Below, piece after piece: positions 1 to 6,378 of a stretch of 7,957 nt of DNA; position 1 is the first letter of the stretch, and every line of letters begins with the position of its first letter. The notes under the pieces are model-generated. The model made no database searches. It worked only from the letters and a program-made list of their open reading frames with translations, and was not told the origin of the DNA. Source of the stretch: Sphingomonadales bacterium UBA6171 (GTDB lineage Bacteria > Pseudomonadota > Alphaproteobacteria > Sphingomonadales > Sphingomonadaceae); NCBI GenBank assembly GCA_002422985.1, contig DITZ01000009.1, positions 20,633 through 28,589 of the forward strand, in the 5' to 3' direction. A program made the position numbers and the translations under genes.

Positions 1-299
1 CGCACCGACACATTCATGCCGATGAAACCCGTGACGCCCGACAGCACGGCGCCAATCAGGAAGCCGATGGCGCCCCACTGGCCGAAGAACCACCACACCG
101 GCACCAGCGCGATGACGCCGACGATGGCGATCGCGGCATATTGTTTGCGCAGATAGGCTTGCGCGCCCTCCTGAATGGCGGCGGCGATTTCCTGCATTCT
201 GGCATTGCCGGGTGATGCCTTCAGCACCGATCCGGTCGTCACTATGCCATAGAGCACTGCGGCCAATCCGCAGGCTATGGCAACGAGCACATAATCCAT
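1..299 (-). CDS. hppA: Membrane-bound proton-translocating pyrophosphatase, N-terminal part (runs off left edge)
   Basis: This is the first 99 codons of a membrane-embedded pyrophosphatase, which couples hydrolysis of pyrophosphate to ion pumping (usually H+) across the cytoplasmic membrane. Family members are about 700 residues with 15-17 membrane helices, so most of the gene lies outside the window. What is seen is a hydrophobic first helix (from MDYVLVAIACGLAAVLYG), a loop with GSVLKASPGNARMQEIA, the family-typical IQEGAQAYLRKQY segment at about residues 41-53, and a second hydrophobic stretch leading to GFIGMNVSVR. The ATG at 299-297 is preceded by a strong Shine-Dalgarno sequence (GGAGGGG on the minus strand, 308-314) with 8 nt spacing, which settles the start. 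The pyrophosphate-binding motifs and the residue separating K+-dependent from K+-independent types are not in the window, so the subclass and the pumped ion cannot be read. It lies downstream of thiL on the same strand, 105 bp away. Confidence 0.95.
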   Translation of the reverse strand, partial: MDYVLVAIACGLAAVLYGIVTTGSVLKASPGNARMQEIAAAIQEGAQAYLRKQYAAIAIVGVIALVPVWWFFGQWGAIGFLIGAVLSGVTGFIGMNVSV

Positions 300-307
300 C
301 TGTTGAT

Positions 308-314
308 CCCCTCC
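308..314 (-). promoter_or_regulatory. Ribosome binding site of hppA
   Basis: The minus strand reads GGAGGGG, a near-ideal Shine-Dalgarno sequence, 8 nt before the hppA ATG. It is the clearest ribosome binding site in the left block and suggests strong translation of hppA. The rest of the 105-bp thiL-hppA spacer holds a perfect short dyad at 368-380 (CTTTG, 3-nt loop, CAAAG) and a 4-bp GGGC/GCCC pairing. I see no U-tract terminator and no convincing promoter there. Read-through from thiL is therefore possible but not shown. Confidence 0.75.
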
Positions 315-404
315 ATTATTGCCCTGCCGCGCGCCGGAAAAGCATCCCGGCACGCACTGGGAATTAACTTTGTGGCAAAGGGCGAATCGCAGCGCAAGCC
401 CGCA

Positions 405-1373
405 TTAGCGTTGATGGGTATGCAGATGCCCCAGCCGCTGCGGCAGCGGCACCGCTTTGCCGGCCTGCCAGAGCGACAGCGCGCCCGCGCCGCGCACCAG
501 CCGGCCGACCGATGTGACCGGCGTGCCGTTGGCGGTGGCGGCGGCCATCACCGCGCCGGCGGCTGACGGCGGGGCGGCGAAAAGCAGTTCATAATCGTCT
601 CCGGCCGTCACATGCGCCAGCAGGGCATCGGGCGCGACCAGCCGCGCGGCGGCTGACAGCGGCACTTGATCGAGCACGAGTTCTGCATGCAGGCCGGATG
701 CCGCCGCCAGCCGGCCGGCATCGATCGCCAGCCCGTCCGACACGTCCATCATCGCGCTGGCCACGCCCGCCAGCGCCCGCCCCAGCGCCAGCCGGGGCAG
801 CGGCCGGCGATAGCGCGCCAGCAGCGCCTTTGCCGCGGCCGGTGGATAGCCGGTCTCGCCCAGCGCCACCTTCAGGCCCAGCCCGCTGTCGCCGATCGTG
901 CCGCTTACCCAGAGATCATCGCCATCATGCGCGGTGCTGCGTGCAATCGCGCCGCCGGGCGCAACCTGTCCGATGGCGGTTGCCGACAGGATAATGCCGT
1001 GCGGCGCGGCCACCGTGTCGCCACCCCACAGCGGACAGCCATATTCCGCCAGCACCCGATCCAGCCCGGCCACGAAATCCCGCCGCCAATCCGCATCACA
1101 GGCCGGCGAAAAGCCGACGCCGGTCAGCAGCCCCACCGGCCGCGCCGCCATGGCGGCGAGATCCGAAAGGTTCACCGCCACCAGTTTCCAGGCGAGATCG
1201 GACGGCGGGCAGCCGGGCGTGAAATGCACGCCTTCCACCAGCATGTCGTGCGTGGCGACAATATCCTGGCCGAAGGGAAAGGCCGCCACCGCCGCATCGT
1301 CCAGCAGCCCGCGCGCCGCCGCATCGCGGGCTATGCCGCGCAGGCGGGTGATAAAGTCTGTTTCGAAGGCCAG
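405..1373 (-). CDS. thiL: Thiamine-monophosphate kinase, apparent CTG start
   Basis: ThiL phosphorylates thiamine monophosphate with ATP to give thiamine diphosphate, the active cofactor, in the cytoplasm. It belongs to the PurM/AIR-synthetase-like ATP-binding fold. Numbering from a CTG at 1373, the 322-residue product shows the N-terminal LLDDAAV motif (Asp25-Asp26), HDMLVEGVHF (Asp43 at its start), NLSDLAAMAA at 68-77, GGDT at 117-120, DVSDGL at 210-215 and GDDYELLF at 258-265. These are the conserved Asp-rich Mg-ATP and substrate sites of the family, and the length is normal. The first GTG in frame is at 1289, but starting there would delete the Asp-Asp motif. Upstream of it I find no ATG, GTG or TTG in frame back to about 1487, inside nusB. 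The CTG at 1373 is 5 nt past the nusB stop, has GGGA 8 nt upstream, and gives a family-like N-terminus (AFETDFITRLRGIA). Translational coupling to nusB is likely. The function is secure; the start codon is an inference. Confidence 0.9.
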   Translation of the reverse strand: MAFETDFITRLRGIARDAAARGLLDDAAVAAFPFGQDIVATHDMLVEGVHFTPGCPPSDLAWKLVAVNLSDLAAMAARPVGLLTGVGFSPACDADWRRDFVAGLDRVLAEYGCPLWGGDTVAAPHGIILSATAIGQVAPGGAIARSTAHDGDDLWVSGTIGDSGLGLKVALGETGYPPAAAKALLARYRRPLPRLALGRALAGVASAMMDVSDGLAIDAGRLAAASGLHAELVLDQVPLSAAARLVAPDALLAHVTAGDDYELLFAAPPSAAGAVMAAATANGTPVTSVGRLVRGAGALSLWQAGKAVPLPQRLGHLHTHQR

Positions 1374-1378
1374 CTTCG

Positions 1379-1894
1379 CTATCCCGCCGTGCGCGTCGTG
1401 CGGGCCATGCCGTCCAGCATGGCGTTCACAAAGCCCGATTCCGCCGCCGGATAGAAAGCGCGCGCCACATCGACATATTCGGTGATGACCACCGCCGCCG
1501 GAATATCCGGCCGCGCCACCAGTTCATAGGCCCCGGCGCGCAGCAGATGCAGCATCAGCCGGTCCAGCCGCTCCATCGTCCAGCCGGTCGCCAGTCGCGC
1601 GGCGATCAGCGCATCCAGTTCGGGCAGCCGCTCCAGCGTGCCGGTTACGATATCGTCGAAGAAGGGCTGATCCGCATCCTTCATCTGCTCGCCCTCAAGC
1701 TCGGCACCCAGCCGGTGCAGGTGAAACTCGTTCAGCAGTTGCGCAACGGGTGTGCGCGCCTGCCCATGCTGGTATAGCGCCTGCACCGCCGCAAGCCGCG
1801 CGGCGGAGCGGCGGCTGCGGGCTTCGGCGCGCTGGGCGGCGCGGCGGTCGGCGCTGGTGGAGGGTCGGCCGCTGTCTTCATGCTCGTCTGTCAT
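1379..1894 (-). CDS. nusB: Transcription antitermination factor NusB
   Basis: NusB binds boxA RNA together with NusE (ribosomal protein S10) and joins the NusA/NusG complex that keeps RNA polymerase from terminating early on rRNA operons. The product is 171 residues and all alpha-helical in character. The conserved core begins at about residue 28 with SRRSAARLAAVQALYQ and continues through a helix with LDALIAARLATGW at 93-105. It ends with the typical YELVARPDIPAAVVITEYVD block (123-142) and the FVNAMLDGMAR motif (155-165). The first 27 residues are a polar, charged extension beyond the E. coli length. The ATG at 1894 has only a weak GGGG-type Shine-Dalgarno, so the exact start is less sure than the identity. 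thiL follows 5 nt downstream in the same direction. In many bacteria ribH lies directly upstream of nusB; here the upstream neighbour is a divergent TPR gene instead. Confidence 0.96.
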   Translation of the reverse strand: MTDEHEDSGRPSTSADRRAAQRAEARSRRSAARLAAVQALYQHGQARTPVAQLLNEFHLHRLGAELEGEQMKDADQPFFDDIVTGTLERLPELDALIAARLATGWTMERLDRLMLHLLRAGAYELVARPDIPAAVVITEYVDVARAFYPAAESGFVNAMLDGMARTTRTAG

Positions 1895-1981
1895 CCGCGC
1901 CCCATAGCGATGTGGCCGCCTTCGCGCAAAGCAGGGCGGATTCGGCTGCCTTCACCGCCTGACGCGGGTTTCGATCCTTCC

Positions 1982-2031
1982 GACCATCCCGACCATCCCG
2001 ACCATCCCGACCATCCTGACCGCCCTGACCG
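1982..2031. repeat. 9-bp tandem repeat array (GACCATCCC)
   Basis: Three perfect copies of GACCATCCC (1982-1990, 1991-1999, 2000-2008) are followed by GACCATCCT (2009-2017), GACCGCCCT (2018-2026) and a partial GACCG (2027-2031). Copies decay rightward, as expected of an array expanded by slippage at its left end. On the minus strand, which is the nusB-coding sense, the same array reads as evenly spaced G-runs (GGGATGGTC). The array lies 87 bp upstream of the nusB start codon and 232 bp before the TPR start. The function is unknown. It could be an array of protein-binding sites, an RNA structure in the nusB leader, or neutral repeat growth. Confidence 0.9.
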
Positions 2032-2078
2032 ACAATGGAAGGCGCCGCTGCCCGGAACAGGTCCGCCGCCCCGACTTA

Positions 2079-2107
2079 ATTATCCAGTTGGGTCGGGATG
2101 GTCGAAA
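2079..2107 (-). promoter_or_regulatory. Possible promoter for the nusB-thiL block
   Basis: On the minus strand, GATAAT (2084-2079) lies 17 nt after TTTCGA (2107-2102). The -10 matches consensus in 5 of 6 positions, but the -35 matches in only 3. The inverted repeat copy falls largely in the spacer, so a protein bound to it could affect this promoter. It is about 185 bp from the nusB ATG. The match is weak and is a candidate only. Confidence 0.2.
2091..2104. repeat. Inverted copy of the tandem repeat core
   Basis: GGTCGGGATGGTCG is the exact reverse complement of 14 bp of the tandem array. It can pair in three registers: with 1981-1994, 1990-2003 or 1999-2012. The match ends at both sides, where the flanks differ. 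Its left part (2092-2097) can instead pair with CCCGAC at 2070-2075, giving a mutually exclusive smaller hairpin. No U-tract follows, so it is not a standard intrinsic terminator. Confidence 0.85.
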
Positions 2108-2251
2108 GCCGCGCTGAACCATCGGTTGTGACTTGACGGCAACATGAACAGGGTGCGAGAGCCGCGTTCATCAAGGCGCAACGCTGGCTTGACCATAGCG
2201 CCACCATGCATCGCTGCGCCAACCATGGCCGACAGCGGGCCGAGCGAGAGC

Positions 2252-2258
2252 AGGAGAG
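2252..2258 (+). promoter_or_regulatory. Ribosome binding site that fixes the TPR gene start
   Basis: AGGAGAG lies 5 nt before the ATG at 2264. It selects this start over an in-frame ATG at 2144, which would add 40 polar residues ahead of a clear signal peptide. Confidence 0.75.
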
Positions 2259-2263
2259 TGAAG

Positions 2264-3547
2264 ATGAAACAGTGGATGAGTCGGGCTTCTCTGGCGGCTG
2301 TCGCCGCGCTGCTGGTCATGGGCGTTGCCGCACCGGCCGACGCGCAGAAGAAGAGCCAGAAAGCAGCCAGCGTGAAGCTGTCCAAGCCCGTGCAGCAACT
2401 GCTGGCACAGGCGCAACCGATGCTGGCGAAGGCGCAGACGGCCTCTGCCGCGAAGGACGAAACGGCCGCTGCGGCCGAAGCCCGCGCCGCGCTGGGGCTG
2501 GTGGAGCAGGCCGCCGCCTTGCCGAACCTGACGGCCGACGACATATTTGTGATCCACCAGATGCGCCTGAACGCCGGCATCCTTTCCAAGGATAATGCGC
2601 AGATTCTGAAGGCGCTGGAAGATGGTCTGGCGTCCGGCAGGCTGGCGGCGGAAGATCAGGCGAAATATCTGCGCAACATCGGCGCGCTTTCGTTGCAGGC
2701 CAACGACAATGCGCGGGCCATGCAGGCGTTCGAGCAGCTGATCGTGATAAACCCGAACGACGCGCAGCTGATGGTCGAAATGGCCGAGCTGCACCGCCGC
2801 AACAAGAACAGCGCCAAAGCCGTCGAGCTGATCCAGCAGGCTATCGCCGCGCAGGAACGCGGCGGCACGCCGGCCGACGAAAGCTGGTATCGCCGGGCGT
2901 TGGCGCTTGCTTATGATGCGAAGCTCCCGCCGCAGATTACCGTCACGTCCGAAGCGCTGGTGCGGGCCTATCCGAACGCCAAGAACTGGCGCGATGTGCT
3001 GATCATCTTCCGCGATTCGGCCAAGTTTGACGATCAGGCCAATCTCGACATCCTGCGCCTGATGCGCGCCAATGAGGCGCTGGCCGGAGAGCGGGACTAT
3101 GCCGAATATGCCGACACCGCCATTCAGCGCGGCTTCCCCGGTGAAGCCAATGCCGTGCTGGACGAGGGCATAGCCAAGGGTGCGCTGCAAATCAGCAAGC
3201 CCTTTGTGAAGGAAATGAAGACGTCCGTCAGCCCGCGCATCGCGTCGGACAAGGCGTCGCTCCCCGGTCTGGCCAGGGAAGCCAATGCGGCCGCCACCGG
3301 CCGCGCCGCCGTGGGCACGGCCGACGCCTATCTCGGCTATGGCGAATATGCCAAGGCGGCGGAACTCTATCGCACCGCGCTGAAAAAGGGTGGCGTTGAT
3401 GCGGCAATGGTCAACACCCGCCTTGGGCTGGCGCTGGGCAAGAGCGGCGACAAGGCCGGTGCCGAAGCGGCGCTGAAGGCCGTCACCGGTCCGGGCCGGG
3501 AACAGCTGGCCAAATATTATCTGATCTGGCTGGCCAACCAGAGCTGA
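2264..3547 (+). CDS. Exported tetratricopeptide-repeat protein
   Basis: The product is 427 residues with a signal peptide. MKQWMSR is followed by a hydrophobic stretch (about residues 8-22) and a likely cleavage after Ala27 (APADA then QKK), so the mature protein should be periplasmic. The mature part is almost wholly alpha-helical. TPR-like helix pairs are visible at about 134-166 (AMQAFEQLIVINPND), 168-199 (AKAVELIQQAIAAQE), 351-380 (GEYAKAAELYRTALKKG) and 383-408 (RLGLALGKSGDKAGAEAAL). The region between them is probably further degenerate helical repeats. TPRs bind other proteins, but no partner can be read from the sequence and no catalytic motif is seen. The start follows the AGGAGAG ribosome binding site and the signal peptide. 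It is the first gene of the plus-strand series, with guaB starting 31 nt after its stop and probably sharing its transcript. I do not recognise a named gene; a role in envelope assembly would be guesswork. Confidence 0.85.
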   Translation: MKQWMSRASLAAVAALLVMGVAAPADAQKKSQKAASVKLSKPVQQLLAQAQPMLAKAQTASAAKDETAAAAEARAALGLVEQAAALPNLTADDIFVIHQMRLNAGILSKDNAQILKALEDGLASGRLAAEDQAKYLRNIGALSLQANDNARAMQAFEQLIVINPNDAQLMVEMAELHRRNKNSAKAVELIQQAIAAQERGGTPADESWYRRALALAYDAKLPPQITVTSEALVRAYPNAKNWRDVLIIFRDSAKFDDQANLDILRLMRANEALAGERDYAEYADTAIQRGFPGEANAVLDEGIAKGALQISKPFVKEMKTSVSPRIASDKASLPGLAREANAAATGRAAVGTADAYLGYGEYAKAAELYRTALKKGGVDAAMVNTRLGLALGKSGDKAGAEAALKAVTGPGREQLAKYYLIWLANQS

Positions 3548-3578
3548 CCCGAAAGCGAGAACAGGTGACAAGGCGCGC

Positions 3579-5081
3579 ATGAGCAACAACGACCCGACCG
3601 GCATGGTGGACCGCATCCGCCTTGGCCTGACTTTCGACGACGTGCTGCTCGTGCCCGCCGAATCCGCCGTCCTGCCCTCGCAGGCCAACACCTCCACCCG
3701 CATCACGCCAAGCATCCGGCTTGCCATCCCCATGCTGTCCTCGGCGATGGACACGGTGACGGAGGCCGACATGGCGATCGTGATGGCGCAGATGGGCGGG
3801 ATCGGCGTGCTGCACCGCAACCTTTCCATCGCCGAGCAGGTGCAGGCCGTGCGCCAGGTGAAGCGTTTCGAATCGGGCATGGTGGTGAACCCCATCACCA
3901 TGACCGCCGACCAGACTCTCGGTCAGGCGCTGGAACTGATGCGCACGCACCGCATCTCCGGCATTCCGGTGGTGGAGAAATCGGCGCCGGGCGAACCGGG
4001 CAGGCTGGTTGGCATTTTGACCAACCGCGACGTGCGCTTTGCGGAAAACATGGCCCAGCCCGTGTCCGAGCTGATGACCAGCCAGAATCTGGCGACGGTG
4101 AAGGCCGGGGTCAGCCAGGAGGAGGCGCGCCGCCTGCTGCACCAGCGCCGCATCGAAAAGCTGCTGGTGGTGGATGATGCCGGCCGCTGTGTGGGGCTGG
4201 TGACCGTGAAGGACATGGAAAAGGCCGTCACCTATCCCAACGCCACCAAGGACGCCGCCGGCCGGCTGCGGGTGGCCGCGGCCTCCACCGTGGGCGACGC
4301 GGGCTTTGAACGCTCGTCAGCGCTGATGGATGCCGAATGCGATCTGGTGGTAATCGATACCGCGCACGGCCATTCGGTGCAGGTTTCCGAAGCCGTCCGG
4401 CGGGTGAAGGCGCTTTCCAACCATGTGCAGGTTATCGCCGGCAATGTCGCCACCGCCGAAGCCGCACGCGCGCTGATCGGCGCGGGCGCAGACGGTATCA
4501 AGGTGGGCATCGGGCCGGGCAGCATCTGCACCACGCGCGTGGTGGCCGGCGTTGGCGTGCCGCAGCTCACCGCTATTATGGATACGGTGGAAGCCGCTGA
4601 AAAGGCCGGGATTCCGGTGATCGCAGACGGCGGCCTGCGCACATCGGGGGACATTGCCAAAGCCATTGCGGCGGGTGCCAGCGCGGTGATGATCGGCAGC
4701 CTGCTGGCCGGCACCGAGGAAGCGCCGGGCGACACTTTCCTCTATCAGGGCCGCGCCTATAAAAGCTATCGCGGCATGGGCAGTGTTGGCGCCATGGCGC
4801 GCGGCAGCGCTGACCGCTATTTCCAGCAGGACATCAAGGATCAGCTGAAACTGGTGCCCGAAGGCATCGAGGGGCAGGTGCCCTATAAAGGCCCGGCGCG
4901 CGATGTGCTGCACCAGCTGGTTGGCGGGCTGAAGGCGGCCATGGGCTATACCGGCTCCGCCACACTCGAAGATCTGCGCCAGCGCGCCCAATTTGTCCGC
5001 ATCACCAACGCCGGCCTGCGGGAAAGCCATGTGCATGATGTGACGATCACCCGCGAGGCGCCGAACTACCCGACGCGCTAG
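3579..5081 (+). CDS. guaB: Inosine-5'-monophosphate dehydrogenase
   Basis: GuaB oxidises IMP to XMP with NAD+, the committed step to GMP in the cytoplasm. The 500-residue product has the usual order: an N-terminal barrel segment (LTFDDVLLVP, about 17-26; MDTVTEADMA, 57-66), a pair of CBS domains inserted at about 102-220 (from NPITM to VTVKDMEKAV), then the rest of the TIM barrel. The catalytic loop GPGSICTTR (312-320) carries the nucleophile Cys317. Asp260 in VVIDTAHGHS is the NAD-side Asp. ADGGLRTSGD (349-358) and YRGMGS (397-402) form phosphate-binding segments. The mobile flap has the Arg413-Tyr414 pair (SADRYFQQD) that activates water. All key residues are present and the length is normal. 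CBS domains in this family commonly bind purine nucleotides and control activity. The ATG at 3579 has only a weak upstream purine stretch, and the Met at codon 9 is a less likely alternative. It sits 31 nt after the TPR gene. Confidence 0.98.
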   Translation: MSNNDPTGMVDRIRLGLTFDDVLLVPAESAVLPSQANTSTRITPSIRLAIPMLSSAMDTVTEADMAIVMAQMGGIGVLHRNLSIAEQVQAVRQVKRFESGMVVNPITMTADQTLGQALELMRTHRISGIPVVEKSAPGEPGRLVGILTNRDVRFAENMAQPVSELMTSQNLATVKAGVSQEEARRLLHQRRIEKLLVVDDAGRCVGLVTVKDMEKAVTYPNATKDAAGRLRVAAASTVGDAGFERSSALMDAECDLVVIDTAHGHSVQVSEAVRRVKALSNHVQVIAGNVATAEAARALIGAGADGIKVGIGPGSICTTRVVAGVGVPQLTAIMDTVEAAEKAGIPVIADGGLRTSGDIAKAIAAGASAVMIGSLLAGTEEAPGDTFLYQGRAYKSYRGMGSVGAMARGSADRYFQQDIKDQLKLVPEGIEGQVPYKGPARDVLHQLVGGLKAAMGYTGSATLEDLRQRAQFVRITNAGLRESHVHDVTITREAPNYPTR

Positions 5082-5176
5082 GCGGCTCGCCGTCTGCGCG
5101 GCCGGCCATTATGAGACTGATGATTCGTCAAAGCGCCAAGCCGGTGCCCGTGCCGATGCAACGCTGAGGATCAACC

Positions 5177-6328
5177 ATGCAAAACCCGGCCCGCCTGCAA
5201 TCCGCCATCGACATTCTCGACAGCGTCATCACCGCCGCCCGCGAGGGTGGGGCCGCCGCCGACACGCTGGCCGCGCGCTGGTTTGCCGCGCACCGCTTCG
5301 CCGGTTCCAAAGACAAGGCCGCCATCCGCGCGCATCTTTATGCCGCGATCCGCTTCACCGCCGATTGCCCGGTTTCCGGCCGCGCCGCGCTGCTGGGGCT
5401 GGCCGAAACAGAACGGCCAGACCTGTTGCCGCTGTTTGATGGCAGCACCTATGCACCCGCCCTGCCGACGCCGGACGAACCCCGCGCCGCGCCGTCTTTG
5501 GCGCCCGACTGGATGCAGCCGCTGCTGGCAGACCGCTTTGGCGCGGACGCCCCGCGCCAGCTGGCCGCGCTCATCGCCCGCGCGCCCGTTGATCTGCGCG
5601 TCCAGCGCGGCGACGCGGCCGCCATCGCCACCGAGCTGGACGCCAGCCCCATCCCCGGCCTTCCCGCCGGCCTGCGGCTTGCCACCCCGGTGCCGCTGGA
5701 GCAGCACCCGCTGATGCTGGACGGCAGCATCGCGGTGCAGGACGCGGGCAGCCAGCATGTCGTGCGCTTTGCAGGCGCGCAGCCCGGCATGGACGTGCTT
5801 GATCTGTGCGCCGGTGCCGGCGGCAAGACGCTGGCCCTGGCCGCCGCGATGCAGGGCCAGGGCCGCATCATCGCCAGCGACAGCGATCGCGGCCGGCTTG
5901 CGGCGATGGCCCCGCGCCTCAACCGGGCGGGCGTTGCTCATATGGTCGAAACCCGGCTGCTGGATCCCGGCCGCGAATCCGAAATGCTGGCCGATTTGGC
6001 GGCTGCCGCCGATCTGGTGCTGGTGGATGCCCCCTGTTCGGGCACCGGCACCTGGCGGCGCAACCCCGAACTGCGCTGGCGGCTGACGCCCGAACGGCTG
6101 GCGCAGCTGGTGGCGGCTCAGTCCCGGCTCATCGACATCGGCCTGGAGCTGGTGAAGCCGGGCGGCCGGCTGGTCTATGCGGTCTGCTCGGTGCTGCCCG
6201 CCGAAGGGCTGGCACAGGCGGAAGCTGCCGCCGCGCGGCACGGGCTGAAGCTGGCGGCCCATCAGGCGTTCACGCCGGCAGATGATGGCTGCGATGGCTT
6301 TTTCGTCGCAACAATCGTGCGGGAATGA
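5177..6328 (+). CDS. RsmB/NOP-family rRNA cytosine-C5 methyltransferase
   Basis: This is a SAM-dependent RNA 5-methylcytosine methyltransferase of the RsmB/NOP (Sun) family, probably acting on ribosomal RNA. In the 383-residue product, residues 1-140 form the N-terminal region, with AARWFAAHRFAGSKDKAAIR at 32-51. This region corresponds in place to the NusB-like RNA-binding part of RsmB but is divergent. The Rossmann-type catalytic domain starts at about 180. Motif I is LDLCAGAGGKT (208-218) and binds SAM. Motif IV is DAPCSGTGTWRRNPE (284-298), with Cys287. Motif VI is YAVCSV (334-339), with Cys337. The two cysteines are the nucleophile and the release cysteine of the family. The product is shorter than E. 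coli RsmB (about 430 residues), so the exact target base is not certain and I give no symbol. The start has GAGGA at 5166-5170, 6 nt upstream. The 95-bp gap after guaB has no terminator-like hairpin with a U-run, so co-transcription with guaB is plausible. Confidence 0.93.
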   Translation: MQNPARLQSAIDILDSVITAAREGGAAADTLAARWFAAHRFAGSKDKAAIRAHLYAAIRFTADCPVSGRAALLGLAETERPDLLPLFDGSTYAPALPTPDEPRAAPSLAPDWMQPLLADRFGADAPRQLAALIARAPVDLRVQRGDAAAIATELDASPIPGLPAGLRLATPVPLEQHPLMLDGSIAVQDAGSQHVVRFAGAQPGMDVLDLCAGAGGKTLALAAAMQGQGRIIASDSDRGRLAAMAPRLNRAGVAHMVETRLLDPGRESEMLADLAAAADLVLVDAPCSGTGTWRRNPELRWRLTPERLAQLVAAQSRLIDIGLELVKPGGRLVYAVCSVLPAEGLAQAEAAAARHGLKLAAHQAFTPADDGCDGFFVATIVRE

Positions 6329-6378
6329 TAGCATATGCCGAAATGGCGGCACGGCCAGACTATGCGGGACGATAGGAT

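Larger units (their letters stand above)
1895..2263. other. Divergent intergenic control region between nusB and the TPR gene
   Basis: These 369 bp separate nusB (leftward) from the exported TPR gene (rightward), so promoters for both are expected here. The stretch holds a 9-bp tandem array (1982-2031), an inverted copy of its core (2091-2104), an AT-rich patch around 2076-2083, and a possible 6-bp hairpin (CCCGAC at 2070-2075 with GTCGGG at 2092-2097). A further 6-bp inverted repeat, ATGAAC/GTTCAT, lies at 2144-2149 and 2166-2171. TTGAC-like hexamers occur at 2133 and 2188, but neither has a recognisable -10 at proper spacing on the plus strand. Short reading frames through the region show no family resemblance and no ribosome binding site, so I treat it as non-coding. 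Confidence 0.6.

Noticed and set aside
300..404. Intrinsic terminator between thiL and hppA
   Set aside because: The CTTTG/CAAAG dyad and the GGGC/GCCC pairing are short and lack a following U-tract, so no terminator is claimed.
1290..1400. TPP riboswitch controlling thiL
   Set aside because: thiL follows nusB by 5 nt with no leader, and no conserved TPP riboswitch core is seen in the window.
1880..2131. Plus-strand open frame with an Asp-His-Pro repeat through the tandem array
   Set aside because: The repeat is an automatic result of a 9-bp (three-codon) unit in DNA. The frame has no ribosome binding site, begins inside antisense nusB, and shows no family resemblance.
2144..2171. ATGAAC/GTTCAT inverted repeat as an operator
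   Set aside because: It is only 6 bp per arm with a 16-nt gap and no further symmetry. Such repeats are expected by chance in a region of this size.
2144..2263. Upstream ATG adding 40 residues to the first TPR protein
   Set aside because: The extra residues are Arg/Pro/Ser-rich and would bury the signal peptide. The ATG at 2264 has a good AGGAGAG ribosome binding site, so 2144-2263 is treated as leader.
2171..3901. Very long minus-strand open frame opposite the TPR gene and the start of guaB
   Set aside because: It is a GC-rich antisense shadow: it lies opposite two well-supported genes, has no recognisable domain, and its composition mirrors the sense codons.
5171..6352. Long minus-strand open frame opposite the methyltransferase gene
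   Set aside because: It is fully antisense to a gene with all its family motifs intact. Its Gly/Gln/Arg-rich, low-information sequence is typical of shadow frames in high-GC DNA.
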